From contig CM043877.1 of the NCBI GenBank assembly GCA_023846275.1, positions 9,841,107-9,905,106 of the forward strand: a DNA stretch of 64,000 nucleotides. The letters run 5' to 3'. Source of the stretch: Vanilla planifolia (taxonomy: Eukaryota; Streptophyta; Magnoliopsida; Asparagales; Orchidaceae). Below the pieces are notes generated by a model. That model made no database searches and had not been told where the DNA came from. It saw only the letters and a program-made list of their open reading frames with translations. A program made the translations under genes and the position numbers. Shown here piece after piece: positions 49,701 to 59,479 of this stretch (within the stretch, counting starts at the first letter, position 1; every line of letters begins with the position of its first letter).

Positions 49701-52700
49701 TGATGGAGGAGCACCCCCTCGATAGGGAGAGAAGATGACTTGAAGGCAACAAGTGACGATGATCTTCCTCTCCACAAATCGGTGGTGATCATATTACCCA
49801 CTTGGACCATTAAAGAAAGTGCATGGCAAATGCATTGGATAAGGCCAATGCAAAGGGCAAGGAAGGCTTCAATGGTTTGTTAGTGTTATTCAAGTTGTTC
49901 AAATTCCTAGGAGATCATTGGCTTGAGATTAGGATTGTTCTCGAGCTTATCATCCAAGTGGCAATTCAAGTAGATTAGGTATTGGCTCGAGTTCAATACA
50001 TCCTAGCTAGGTAATGAAAAATGAAAAAGTTGTGAAAGAGCTAAATAAGTTGAGGGGCTTGTGTCGTAGTGACTAGCAGAAGGAAACATTTGAAAGGGAA
50101 GTGAATGAGTTGAAGAAGAATTTTGCAAAGCAATGGGTGGCTCATAAGGGAGCATTGTAGGTAGTGAGGCTTGCCACAAGGAGTTGAAGAATAGGGAGGT
50201 GAATAGTAAGGAATAGCTTAAGGAGATTGAAGAAGACTAAAGGGAACCAAAGGAAAAGTAATCAAACTTAGAGGTGTTTTATTTTCAATGGCAGTCATGT
50301 ATCCAACATCACCATACTAGGGAGCAAAGAAAGTAAGAGATAAGGAACATCCACTAGACTAGGCAAAGTGAATGCCTTTAGTAGTTCAAACCTTTATGTT
50401 TTTTGAAAAGAGTAGCATCGATGATGCCTTATCTATTAAGCTATAAAGATTTTATCGAGAGGGCACCATTGACTGATGTAGTGGAGGTTGCTTGCATGGG
50501 CTTATTGGAATTCTTTAAGTATCCCTTATAATAATCCAAGAGAAGTGCCGAGACCCACTCGAGTGGCTAGGAGATGAAAATCACATGCCTTTTGATGGAG
50601 AGTGGGAGAAACTTTTGTATGCTTGCATTTTTTTTATTTTTTTTTTGACATAAAATCAATAAATAAGTTCTTGCAATTAATGTGAATTAGCTTATACATT
50701 TATTGTGTATGTGCAAATGTTGTACTATGTATGTTGTTAGGCCTGCTAGGTCATTACAAAGACTTGGACTTGTAAGGTCTTTGATAACATCAAAAGACTT
50801 GAAACATAATATGCATGAAGAGGATAGAATTTACTAAGGGCTGCTTAGGACTCTTAATAGAGAGTGATGATTATCCCAACAAGAGAAAGGCTAAGGTCAT
50901 TGTAGCAAGTCATGTCAAATTTGAAAAGTGCCTAGGATTGTCAGGTCTTCTAAGAGTAATGTGAGACTTAATCAATATGAGTAGATTGTGATTTATGTTG
51001 CTCTGGGTGAATCACTTGGCACATGAACAAAGGTAGTGAATCCTATTCTATTCCTTTTGAGTGGCGTTTAAATGGTGTTTGGGTTTGCAAAGGCTTTAAG
51101 AGTAAATCTGGGATTAGTGAACACAAGTGGGCCTCAACTCATGCTGCTAAGATCGAAGCACCAAGCGCATGGAGAGAGGTGGTCCAGGAGTTTCGTGCTT
51201 TTCCTTTTGAGCAATGTTTGAGAGGTGTCTAGGGTTTCTTGAGGTTTGTTGAGTTACTCTGGATGGTTTGAGGTATAAGCAATGTGATTAGGTCACATAT
51301 GCTACTCAAGACATGTTGAGGTGATTTCACGAAAGCAAAGGTTTTTCAAGGACATATCGAGGTCTACATACCTAGTATAAAGCTGCATTTCTTGCATATG
51401 AGGAAGTTAGCTTCAGATCCTGGCTTACTTGGCTGATTCCTAATAAGAGTGCAAAGATCCAGAGTGGCAATGATGCTCCCACTGTTGTGTGTACTTTATC
51501 AGGAGTTAGAGAGTGAGCTTGTTATGAGGCTTAATGTAAATAACAACTTTTGTTGCAAAACATTATGAGGATTTACATTCTAAAGGGATGAGTTATGCAT
51601 TGTGTAATTGTAGATCATCTCCACTGCATTGACAAGTGAATTCTTTTCCGTCTTTAGTTTACAACTTGTTTGTACTTAGTCCAATAATTTTCTTGACGAT
51701 TTGTGTACCTTCCTAGTTAAGAGCAAGCTTGTCAATACCTTCCTAGCATTGTGAAACTTCGTATTTGCATAACATGAGATTTCCACGAGAAAAAAATGCA
51801 CTTGCAAACATGTTCATTGAAATGATTTTTCTTTCGTTGAATGCTTCTTTTCTTCTTGTCTCATGGCCTCTTGGAGGCATTTTCCTCCAAGGCATGGGTT
51901 TTGACATTGTGTTTTGATTAAATAAGCAAGAAATATTCATTCTTGTGAAGGATGGTCTAAGTCTAATGAGCAAGAAAATACAGCTCCATTGGGAATAAAG
52001 CCTTTTCCTTATAAACTAGTGAGACTGGTGTCTATCTAGTTATGCATGAGGGAGTAGTGAGATTGGCTGAAAGGACTACTATAAGTTAGTCAACCCACTT
52101 GTCTTTGCACACAACAAGGTTTGACTTTAAGATCTTTATCTTTTTTAGCTTGTTTGTTTTTTTCTCAAACAACACATTGTAATGTGTTTTTTTTTTCATT
52201 TTGAGCTAAGAACAACTTTTGCAAGCCTTCAACTTGGAACAAGGGGGTGTTGTTGCTCACAATAGCCATGGGTGCATCGAACTTGCAAACTATTTTAGAA
52301 TAGAGAAACTTGCGTACCTTGGCCATGGTCTATTTGACTACAACCTTTGCTTTGATCCATTTGGTGAAGTAATCAACCAACATAAGGAGGTGTTTGCAAT
52401 GATCAGGAGCTATTAAGAAAGGTTTGTGGAAATCCGTTGCTTATACTACACATAACCATGAGATATAAATAGATTGGAAGGTTTTTATCGATTGTTTGGG
52501 GGATTGCATTAACCTAACAGTTACAGCATCGTTGGGTATAATTTTGGGCATCCTTCTGAAGGGATGGCTAGAGGTAGCCTTGGCAAAGGACTTTTGCTAC
52601 AAGAGTTCAACTTAAGGAATGGTTGCCGCATTCCGAACGTGGACTTCAACAATAACATTAGTTTCTTTTGATTTCCTAAGATAGTAGAGAATAGTTTCTA

Positions 52701-55700
52701 AATATCTCTTTTGGATCGTTCCATTGATTATGCAATAACAAATCGCTAGACTTTGTTATAAGAGAATGGAAGCTTTTTATCATGTAGTAATTAATGAATG
52801 GATCCATCCACTTGAGTAGTGAAGACACCCAAAACTTCTAACTAGGTTATGCTTGGCATAGACAACTTGAGGATGGAGAAGACAACAATCCTCAGGTTGG
52901 TGAGAATATCTGCAATAGTGATCTTATTCTAAGGGATTTTATTGCAAGTTGGTATAAATCAAAAGCTAAAAGAAGTTTTTGTGTTAGGTCTTTGTACATC
53001 TTGACGATAGAATTTTGAGTATCAAAGAGACCACAAAATTGATATAAAACAAATTGGGAATCAGAGAAGAAGACAAGCAACTTTATGAAGAAATTTATTG
53101 TTAGACGAAGTTCAATGAGTAAAACATCATACTCCATTTAATTGTTGGTGGCAGAGAAAGTCGCATGGCTGGTTTGTTGAACAATAACTCTTTCAGGATT
53201 GTGAGCACGATGCTAAAGCTAGTGTTTTGTTATCCCAAGGCCCCGTCAATGTAGAGAGTTCATGAAGGATGCGGGACATCCATAGGGTAAGCTTAGAGGT
53301 AATTTAGTCAATTAAAAAGTCTGCCAAAACTCATGAATTGGCGGAGTCTTGGAACATAGTTGATTTCATATTCTCCATGCTTTACAATGAAATGGAAGGA
53401 TCCTGTGCAAAGATTTATCTATGAGGATCATAATCTTTTGGCTTGGAAGTAAAGTCATAGGTAGTGAGAGGCTATGACTAAAAGCAAGTGTTTGTCTCTT
53501 GAGAGGAGGGTGGTGAGGAGGGTAGTGACTTTCTAGATCCTTGAAGGCATGGCTGCATGTTATTCAAGCCTTTGCACACTATCTTACTCATGGACAAGGG
53601 CAACGCTCATTGCTACATCTATTGTGTTGAAACAAACTAGAAGTGGCTCCCTTAGTCTTGGATTGTCAACCACCAACAGTGTTGTAAGGTGCTGTTTAAG
53701 TTGCTCAAAAGCTTGCTTATACTTGTTGTCCATTCCATGTGGTCTTTATTGCAAAGAACTTTGAAATAAGGATTGAGCAATCAACAGATCTGGATGGGAA
53801 ATGACTAAGCCTAGTGATTTGCTCGACTAACTTTATACATTAGTCCTCATCTTGGGTGAAGGAATATTAATGGTAACTTTGATCTTTTCATGATTAGTTT
53901 CACTACCGTTTCCTAAAATGATGAAACCTAAGAATTTACCAGTTGTAGCTCCGAAGGTATACTTGAGGAGTTTAAATGAATTTAGTTTTGGCAGAATGCC
54001 TTGAGACTTCCCTTCAAATCCAGAAGATAGTCAGCTTTGGAAGACAAGGTTTATCATTCTTTGATAGGTTACTGTAATATTTTTAAGATTGACTAGCATC
54101 GCTCGATAGCAAAAGGTATCGTAATAAGGGATGAATGAGGTTTTCTTCTTATTTGTTTCAAACATATGAATATGGTGGTACTTCAAGAATGCTTTGATGA
54201 TGCTAAGGTTTGGAAGCTAGCAGTTTAGTCTACTTGCTCATTGACCCTTAGGAAAGGGTGCAAGTCTTTTGGGCATATGGTGTTTAAGTTATTGAAATCA
54301 ATGTATACTCTTAATTGCTTATCAGGCTTCTTGATGATGGCAACATTTGCAAGGCATTTAGAACATTGTAATAAGTGGATGAAGCTGGCTATATGAGGAT
54401 TCACTTGACCTTGACTTTGATAGCTTCTTTTTTTCTTAGTAGTGAAAGACCTTTTCTTTTGTCGACATGGGATGGGCTTGTGCTTAACACTAAGATGATG
54501 TTTAGTTATGTCACATGCATACCAGTTATACATACAAATTTCCATGCAAATGCATCAATATAGTTTCCCAAAAGGGTGAGAGTGGCAACTCTCTTATTTT
54601 ATTCAAAAGAGAAACAACATTTACATTCTAATTAGGATCATGGGAGGTCTAAGGATTCAAAATTGAAGTTTCCACCAAATCAATCTTAACCACTTTCTTT
54701 GTTGCACGGTTTAGCAACAAATTCTTCATGTCTTTTCCCCTTATTTTCTTTATTCTTATTTTTTGCTTTCTTTGAACATGGCCAAATAACCCGAAGATTA
54801 AAGCATGATCACCATGTCATTGGGAATACCAAACTTCATTAGTAATTGTTTGGTGTAGGAAATGGCTCAAAAGGCATTGGGGGTTGTTTGGCCAAGAATA
54901 CAGTTGTAGGAGAGATGCACATCAAGTAGCCTTTCACTCTCTTAAGAGTATAGAGAGGTTGATTAGCCCTCTGACGAGCAAACTCTCCAGAGAATCTTAT
55001 TAATGTGCCTGAAATGGAATGATGAGACTTTTGACCATCTTTATGTACTTATATTCATAAAGGAAGAGGACATTTACAAAACTCCTAGGCTTGATGAAAG
55101 CATGATGAACCTTTAGCTTGGTCATCCAAGTAGGGTATCATTGTACAAGTTTCCAAGGGTTGACAAGTTTGTATTGTAAAAAATGCTAGAATTATAAGAG
55201 CTGAGACAAGAATTACCAAAGAAATATCAGCTTTATTCAATTTGTTAAGAGAGGTTTTGTAAGAGATTGCTTGATTTTCTTCAAAGATAACATAAATGAT
55301 ATTATTATTTATAGTTGTCATTCTAAGATCTACAATGAGTAGCCTAGGAAGAGGAGTGGGTTGGTATTAAATGGTCTTGCGGGGCTATTATTGATTCAAA
55401 AGAGGTCGTCTTTTGATCTCTCGAAGAACAAAGTTTAGGGATATTGTCGTCTTTTATGAGAGACTTGATCAAGGCGGCCAAGCACAACAATCCTATGTAT
55501 TATGCTTGGAGGATTAACAATACCTATGGTGGTGGTTAGGTTTTTACTCAATTTCACCTTCTCAGTTCTTAGGGCATCGGTAGTACTAGCCTTCTCTTTT
55601 GAGGGTATCTAGGATCTCTTTTTGAGCTAATCTTAGGCACAAGGTTTGCTCATGGCAATTGTGCTTGAGGACCACTATTAGCATTTTGGCTATTATCCCC

Positions 55701-57536
55701 AAGTGGAGCGACGCTGAAGTTGGTATTGCTGTAATTGGTCTGGAGGCGTAGAAAGGAATTCTTTGGCACGAGGCTCTTTGAATTCTTGATTTCCCCAAGT
55801 GACATATTTCTATTTATAGGCTTTTTCTTATGGTTTTTTATTGAGCTAATATAATTAGCAATGCACTTGTGAGTCTCCTAAGAGGTATTCATTGGCCCAT
55901 GATTAAGGGTCATATGCATAAACTTCATTAATGGTATAACATATATTCATATAGATATCATGTGGATGAGTACAACCATGCTTGAGAACAACCGATGGAA
56001 GAATTTTAGGAAGATGCCCCATAGATAGGACCTCTTCTTCTTTGAGTCTTGCAGGAACTAATGCAAAAGGAACTTAAAGAGTAGCTCCAAGTTTGAGGGA
56101 GGGGATCCAATTAGAGGTTACAAGAACATGAGGTGTTAGTGCTTGAGCTATCAATAAAGATATGAGGATTACAATTCTTGGGTCTTGAATAGGCTAAGCT
56201 AGCCGGGTGACTGCAAGAGCAGGAGATGTGGCATGATGAGCGACATTAGTTGTAGGAAGCCATCTAATTGGGGAAAGGGCTATAAAAGTTGCTCAAATTT
56301 TCTCTATGACCATTCCAATGATCGCTTGGATCAGATCAGTAAGTTGTCGCATTGGTTGCAGCATCTTGGCTTGTAGGGTGGCTTTAGTGTTTACAAGTTA
56401 GATAAGTTGGCCGTTGGGATTGAGAGTGGAGGCAATCATGGGAGAAGCATGGGATTTGTCACTCACACTAGTCAAGTGGATAACATGAGGTTGTTCAATT
56501 GATGGAATTGCTTCTCTGGATGAGTTAAATTGCTTAGGTTTGAGGAAATGAGAGGGGACTTTTTGATGATCTCTTTGTGGATGGCAAAGGTCTATTTATA
56601 GTTGAGTGACAATATTGGTTGTCCCAAATTATCATTTGGGGCGTTATTCCCTTATTAGATAAATGTTGTGATGAACTAGGCTTGCATTTGAGATAGTCTC
56701 AAAGGTTTTGAAGTGCTTGAACTATTCTGCTTGAGTTCATGGGTGGTTGGCAATATGCAGGTTGTGTACTTCATCTAATAAGCAAAGTAGGTGGCCACAT
56801 AGTAGCAATTTGAGAGTTCCAAAAGGTGTTAGAACATCTCATTTATATCTTTTTGATGAGTTAATGTCATTTAATATTGACTTGGTTGATCAGAGGTCGA
56901 TCCGATAAAAGAATATGCCAAAAATTAGGTTCATATGTACAAGTGCGATCAAATGCTAATTAGATGTGGATATGGTGCAAAAATCATTTGATGAATTTCA
57001 CAGTTATTCTAAGCTTACAAGTAATGCTTCTATATGTTCAGGTTGCCTTAAATCTTTGAATGATGTATGAAAAGTTTGTTGTTCTTTTATTCTGTGCTTA
57101 ATTTATACTCATTCCAATGTTTAGCTTCATTAAATAAGCTCAAGCATGCTAGCTTTCACTATGCTTCAGTGTCATTTTGTAAACATCAAGTTGCATGTGG
57201 TTCTTACTGCTTCATCAGGTGGTTGTTGGAAGTTTCTTGCCAAATGCTTTCAAGGAGAACAGGCGAGAAACGCTTTGTGATTCGCAATCTTTCACCGCGA
57301 TGCTACCTGCAACTATCATAACAAATGCTGCAGCATCAGAATCTACTCAAAATGAAGAATTTGAGACCACAAAATCTTCTCTCCAGGAAGCAGTTCCTGT
57401 TGATTTCCACATCAATGTGAAGAGTAATCCTGATCTGAGTTTAGAGTCTTTAAAGGCTGTGGGATGGCAAGGCCTGCATACCCAATCTGTGCAGAAATTT
57501 TCTCCTGATATTAATTTAAGCATACATGAGGAGTAG
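37241..57536 (+). CDS. AHL family AT-hook/PPC DNA-binding protein, five exons (whole gene span)
   Basis: AHL proteins bind AT-rich DNA in the nucleus, act as multimers through the PPC/DUF296 domain and regulate chromatin and growth genes. Exons: 37241-37766, 40933-41000, 41142-41273, 41534-41695, 57219-57536. Lengths 526, 68, 132, 162 and 318 add to 1,206 bp, or 401 residues plus stop, with phases that fit throughout. The N-terminal 125 residues are Gly/Ser-rich. Two AT-hooks follow, KKRGRPRRYSSD and KRGRGRPRGSGK, placing it with two-hook AHLs. The PPC domain reads WFQLSAGGNFTPHVVTVAPG, then RILTFSQKGPRAICILSANG, then YEGRFEILSLSGSF, then GRVVGGGVAGLLLAASPIQV and VVGSFLPNAF. The acidic C-terminal tail is variable. 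Intron 3 uses a GC donor. Intron 4 is 15.5 kb and carries an antisense gypsy element. No stop breaks the coding exons, so the gene looks intact. Confidence 0.9.
37767..40932 (+). other. AHL intron 1 (3,166 bp)
   Basis: Donor GTAAGC, acceptor TGTGCTTAG. The interior is AT-rich with stops in all frames; 38100-38870 is slightly richer and may hold an old insertion, but nothing is recognisable. Long first introns are common in AHL clade-B genes. Confidence 0.75.
40933..41000 (+). CDS. AHL gene exon 2 (start of PPC domain)
   Basis: 68 bp encoding GEWFQLSAGGNFTPHVVTVA and then PGE. It follows TTAG and is followed by GTAACA. The phase (1 then 0) fits exon 1 and exon 3. Confidence 0.9.
41142..41273 (+). 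CDS. AHL gene exon 3 (PPC domain), GC splice donor
   Basis: 132 bp, 44 codons, from DVAARILTFSQKGPRA through LRQPGSSGGTLMYE. The acceptor is AATCTAG. The coding text must stop after GAG 41271-41273 because the next bases are GCATGA, which would give Ala-stop; the family continues YE-GRFEIL, which begins exon 4. The donor is therefore GC rather than GT. Confidence 0.85.
41534..41695 (+). CDS. AHL gene exon 4 (PPC core)
   Basis: 162 bp, 54 codons, from GRFEILSLSGSFTITRAGG to GLLLAASPIQ. The acceptor is CATACAG and the donor GTACTA at 41696. It carries the conserved GRVVGGGVAG block of the PPC domain. Confidence 0.9.
45880..46540 (+). repeat. Tandem duplication, 375-bp unit, two copies
   Basis: Copies begin at 45880 and 46255 with GTTGGTATAT. 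They share GAGTCAAGTCA, GCACTAAATT, CTTATAATATTGGTAAAA-like text, GATTTATCC and GCTTTCATA at matching spacing, ending in AGGTTAGTG...GCATG. There is no coding frame. Divergence is moderate. Confidence 0.8.
46893..47250 (-). repeat. 3' LTR copy of the Tat-type element
   Basis: Aligns with 56501-56860: GATGGAGTTGCTTGTATAAG against GATGGAATTGCTTCTCTGGA, TAGATAAACATTATGATG against TAGATAAATGTTGTGATG, TAGGTGGTTGGCAAAATGC against TGGGTGGTTGGCAATATGC, and AAAAGGTGTT in both. True ends may lie further out. Confidence 0.6.
47330..50640 (+). other. Region between integrase and 3' LTR, with plus-strand coding-like remnants
   Basis: Plus-strand pieces read like decayed protein, antisense to the element: LASEFGQEYITAKMLIWKK near 47450, LRSFDLPKSFLYWRDK near 48680, and a Glu/Lys-rich coiled-coil-like end near 50080-50260. 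Some Tat-lineage elements are known to carry an extra antisense ORF in exactly this position. The text here is too broken to name a domain. It also contains a 535-bp tandem duplication. Confidence 0.35.
49124..50090 (+). repeat. Imperfect tandem duplication, 535-bp offset
   Basis: AAGAAAGTGCATG occurs at 49278 and 49813, GGGCAAGGAAGG follows in both, then CCTAGGAGA(C/T)CATT and GGATTGTTCTCGAGCT-like text, then GAGCTAAATGAGTTGAGGGG against GAGCTAAATAAGTTGAGGGG. The copies lie inside the Tat-type element, downstream of integrase. Confidence 0.75.
51700..52420 (-). pseudogene. Gypsy integrase relic
   Basis: The minus strand reads HLLMLVDYFTKWIKAK, then TMAKVRKFLYSKIVCKFDAP and MAIVSNNTPLFQVEGLQKL, matching the integrase core VAVDYFTKWVEA...VxxFxWxxIxCRFGxPxxIVSDNGxQF. 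Further on come VYKEKALFPMEL (compare LVYGTEAVIPVE) and an EHVCKCIFF-like piece at the C-terminal end. Stops and frame changes are present, and the D of the SDN position reads N. Confidence 0.65.
52880..53250 (-). pseudogene. Gypsy RNase H relic
   Basis: TLYIDGALG leads in, then MEYDVLLIELRLTINFFIKL and FFSDSQFVLYQFCGLFDTQN, then KMYKDLTQKLLLAFDLYQLA. The model in Tat elements is xLYVDGSSN...NNEAEYEALLxGLRLAxxLGVxxLxVxSDSQLVVNQV. The acidic positions of ID, YD and SDS are visible, while the NEAEYEA Glu is partly lost. Confidence 0.7.
53850..54550 (-). pseudogene. Gypsy reverse transcriptase relic, Tat-type
   Basis: The best part (54545-54225) reads DITKHHLSVKHKPIPCRQKK, then CSKCLANVAIIKKPDKQLRV, then YIDFNNLNTICPKDLHPFLR and VNEQVD. 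This is the Tat wording (ADITxHxLxVxPxxKPVxQKRR...PxWLANVVxVKKxNGKWRMCVDFTxLNKACPKDxYPLPxIDxLVD). The rest of the domain down to about 53850 is scrambled by frame changes. Confidence 0.75.
54780..55010 (-). pseudogene. Gypsy aspartic-protease C-terminal part, relic
   Basis: The minus strand reads SGTLIRFSGEFARQR and later ISPTTVFLAKQPPMPFEPFP, which sits where Tat proteases have LxGFxGE...FLVVxxxSAYNAILGRPTLxxFxA. The catalytic DSG is not seen. Low-information match supported mainly by its place upstream of RT. Confidence 0.35.
55550..56460 (-). pseudogene. Gag-like relic of the Tat-type element
   Basis: The minus strand is open in patches with stretches such as MIASTLNPNGQLI, QAKMLQPMRQLTDLIQAIIG, LKEEEVLSMGHLPKILPSVV and LLGDSQVHC. 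It sits between the 5' LTR and the protease, where gag is expected. I do not see a diagnostic gag motif, so position is the main evidence. Confidence 0.35.
56501..56860 (-). repeat. 5' LTR copy of the Tat-type element, with TATA-like box
   Basis: Partner of 46893-47250. On the minus strand it contains CTATAAATAG (56592-56601), a good TATA box pointing into the element. The equivalent place in the other copy (about 46980-46999) is mutated. Confidence 0.6.
57219..57536 (+). CDS. AHL gene exon 5 (end of PPC domain, C-terminal tail)
   Basis: 318 bp from VVVGSFLPNAFKENRRE to TAG 57534-57536. The acceptor is TTCATCAG after a pyrimidine-rich stretch. VVVGSF joins ASPIQ of exon 4, as in other AHLs. 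The tail is acidic and Ser/Thr-rich and ends NLSIHEE. Confidence 0.9.
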   Translation: MVVGSFLPNAFKENRRETLCDSQSFTAMLPATIITNAAASESTQNEEFETTKSSLQEAVPVDFHINVKSNPDLSLESLKAVGWQGLHTQSVQKFSPDINLSIHEE

Positions 57537-58007
57537 TATTTGTTCAAGTTCTCTCATCCATCTTCTGTAGAACGGTTGCCTAAGTAACCCATTTTCGTTT
57601 CAGTGTGTCTTATTGTCAAGAACTTGGCCCCTTTTTGTTGCTTATGTTTGTTGTGTTTTATTTGTGAACTTGATGGCTTCTTCAGTGTTATGAGAATTTG
57701 TCAAATTATAAGAATATTAACTGTACAAATTTATCTATTAATTTATTCTGCAAGCTCATTATGGTTTCCTTAATATGAATTAACTTACTAAAGAACTAAA
57801 CAGAAAGTTGATAAAGCTAAACTAAGACGCGATCAATTTAACATATACCATTCCATGCTCGACTTCAAATTTCTCACATACAAATTCCTCAAATACAACA
57901 TCTAAAGCATCAGATTTACAGTAGCTTGGTGCTTAAGGTCCAGGATAATAACTACAACCTAAAAACAACCCTACGTTGCATGAATAAACTTGGCCAAGAG
58001 GAAAGGT
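57537..58007. other. 471-bp convergent intergenic space (3' ends of AHL and hydrolase genes)
   Basis: It holds the two 3' UTRs. It is AT-rich without other features. Confidence 0.7.
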
Positions 58008-58406
58008 TTAAAGTTCATCATGAGAAGACCCATGAGATGTGTTTTCCTCTAGCAGGTATTGTATGGCCAAGGACGCATGCAGAGCTGCGCCAAATGGCAA
58101 CACTTGTTCGTTCACGGTGAAGTAAGGGGAGTGTCCTGGCCTAAGAAGCCCGTTTGATTCGTTTTGCATGCCTAAGAAATAGTAAAATGTTTTTGGAATC
58201 ACCTCGTTGTAGAAGGCGAAGTCCTCGGCTCCCATCACCGGGTGTTGAGCTCTGACATTGCCGGAACCAAGGATACCTTCGGCAACCTTCTTGAAGAGAG
58301 CATAGAGAGTATCATCGTTGACGGTAACCGGAAAGAAAGGCTGTTCTTCGTTGAGGAAGCTCACCATTGCACTGCATCTATGTACCGATGCCTGTGCAAC
58401 TATAAC
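58008..58406 (-). CDS. ILR1-like exon (last), metal-site motif and HDEL tail
   Basis: Starts after AACACAG with [11 protein letters not shown] and ends at TAA 58010-58008. [20 protein letters not shown] and [20 protein letters not shown] are typical of the family, followed by a short tail ending in HDEL. Confidence 0.88.
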   Translation of the reverse strand, partial: VIVAQASVHRCSAMVSFLNEEQPFFPVTVNDDTLYALFKKVAEGILGSGNVRAQHPVMGAEDFAFYNEVIPKTFYYFLGMQNESNGLLRPGHSPYFTVNEQVLPFGAALHASLAIQYLLEENTSHGSSHDEL

Positions 58407-59476
58407 CTGTGTTTTTTTTATCAGGTAGGATTCAGATTGATTGAGATTGAAGTCAAAGATAAGAAGAGTTCTAAGAACAGGCAAACCTCCTCTATCCGTT
58501 GCTTGAGCTGAAAGAAGCTTTCATTGGAGAAAGCTCGGAAAGTGCCGCCGATTGTCACGGAATCGGGGATGACGTTGAAAGCACCACCACCTTGGAATTT
58601 CGCCACGGTCACCACCTGCAAATGCATCGCCGGCAAATTGTTGTGTTCCAAAAGAACGCACATGATTGAAAAACTACTAAGAGAACAAGATAATTTAATT
58701 GGGAAATCAAACCCATGTTCAACATCTCCAAATTGATAAGAACATTCATTGGATTTTCCTTTCACTTCCTTGTCCTTAACTTGGGTTTGAGATTAAGAAT
58801 TTTGATGATGCTACTATTATTTTATTCTTAACCAACTACTATTATGGAGTTGTTATCGTGATACATCTCATGATTCTCTTTGGAATCCACAGCAGCTATG
58901 GATTCCAAAGATGGATCTTATCAAACTATTGTTCATCTCTTTGATAACCTAGCTAAATCTTAACCAAACTATGCAGGAACATAAAGAATGCCATCACACA
59001 AAGGAATGTTAAATAAATTGTATCAACAATTCTGTAAAGCTGCATTGGAATTTATCTATATATCACCTCTCAATATATCAATTCTTGAAGAAAAATGAAT
59101 TTTTAATGCTATCAGTAAACTGTCCATAAAACATAAACTTCTGCTAGGAAAATTTAATTACCTGGGAATCCAATGGATCGGCTTCACGTGAAACAAGATG
59201 CTGCAAGCTAACTATCACATTGGATGCAGCAACTATTGGATCAATTGTATGTTGAGGAATGGCTGCATGACCTCCCTTTCCACTTATTATTGCCTCAAAG
59301 AACCCACTCCCAGCCATAATTGCACCAGTTCGGGATGACACCATTCCAATTGGTACATCAGTAGCAACATGGAGCCCAAAAATAGCATCGACATTGTCGA
59401 CAGCTCCAGCTTGAATCATTTTCTTTGCCCCGCCACCTCCTTCCTCGGCTGGCTGGAAAAGAAGCACTGCCGTTCC
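58008..59476 (-). CDS. IAA-amino-acid hydrolase (ILR1-like, M20 amidohydrolase), last three exons
   Basis: These enzymes release free auxin from amide conjugates such as IAA-Ala or IAA-Leu, usually in the ER. Exons read on the minus strand: 59476-59162 (105 codons), 58615-58487 (43 codons) and 58406-58008 (133 codons with stop), all in phase 0 with GT-AG borders. Exon 1 of these gives [20 protein letters not shown] with the catalytic Glu, IFGLHV with a metal-binding His, and [16 protein letters not shown] in the dimerisation domain. Exon 2 gives [20 protein letters not shown]. Exon 3 gives [12 protein letters not shown] with the last metal-ligand region and ends SHDEL. HDEL is an ER-retention signal, so an N-terminal signal peptide is expected. 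The first exons, with the GHDAH zinc-site motif, are not found up to 64000. They are either beyond the window behind an intron over 4.5 kb, or lost. Confidence 0.85.
58487..58615 (-). CDS. ILR1-like exon (middle)
   Basis: Begins after TTTGCAG with [17 protein letters not shown] and ends ...KQRIEE before GTTTGC. 43 codons, phase 0 on both sides. Confidence 0.87.
59162..59476 (-). CDS. ILR1-like exon (PAEE catalytic block and dimerisation domain)
   Basis: Begins after TTGTCACAG with [12 protein letters not shown] and ends ...ADPLDSQ before GTAATT. 105 codons without interruption. Confidence 0.88.
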
Positions 59477-59479
59477 CTG

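Larger units (their letters stand above)
46890..56870 (-). mobile_element. Tat-type Ty3/gypsy LTR retrotransposon, degenerate, inside AHL intron 4
   Basis: Two segments, 46893-47250 and 56501-56860, align at an almost constant offset of 9,608-9,610 bp and are read as the two LTRs. Between them, on the minus strand and in the correct order from high to low coordinates, are gag-like text (about 56460-55550), a protease-like block (about 55000-54780), reverse transcriptase (about 54550-53850), RNase H (about 53250-52880) and integrase (about 52420-51700). This is the Ty3/gypsy order, and the RT and RNase H wording is that of the Tat lineage. The 47.3-50.6 kb part between integrase and 3' LTR is long, as in Tat elements with extra sequence there. 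All coding parts contain many stops. Exact termini, primer-binding site and target duplication were not resolved. Confidence 0.75.
41696..57218 (+). other. AHL intron 4 (15,523 bp), host to a Tat-type gypsy element
   Basis: Donor GTACTA and acceptor TTCATCAG. The first 5 kb (41.7-46.6 kb) is AT-rich with a 375-bp tandem duplication near its end and no other recognisable element. The Tat-type element occupies about 46.9-56.9 kb on the opposite strand. Only about 350 bp separate its outer LTR edge from exon 5. Confidence 0.85.
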
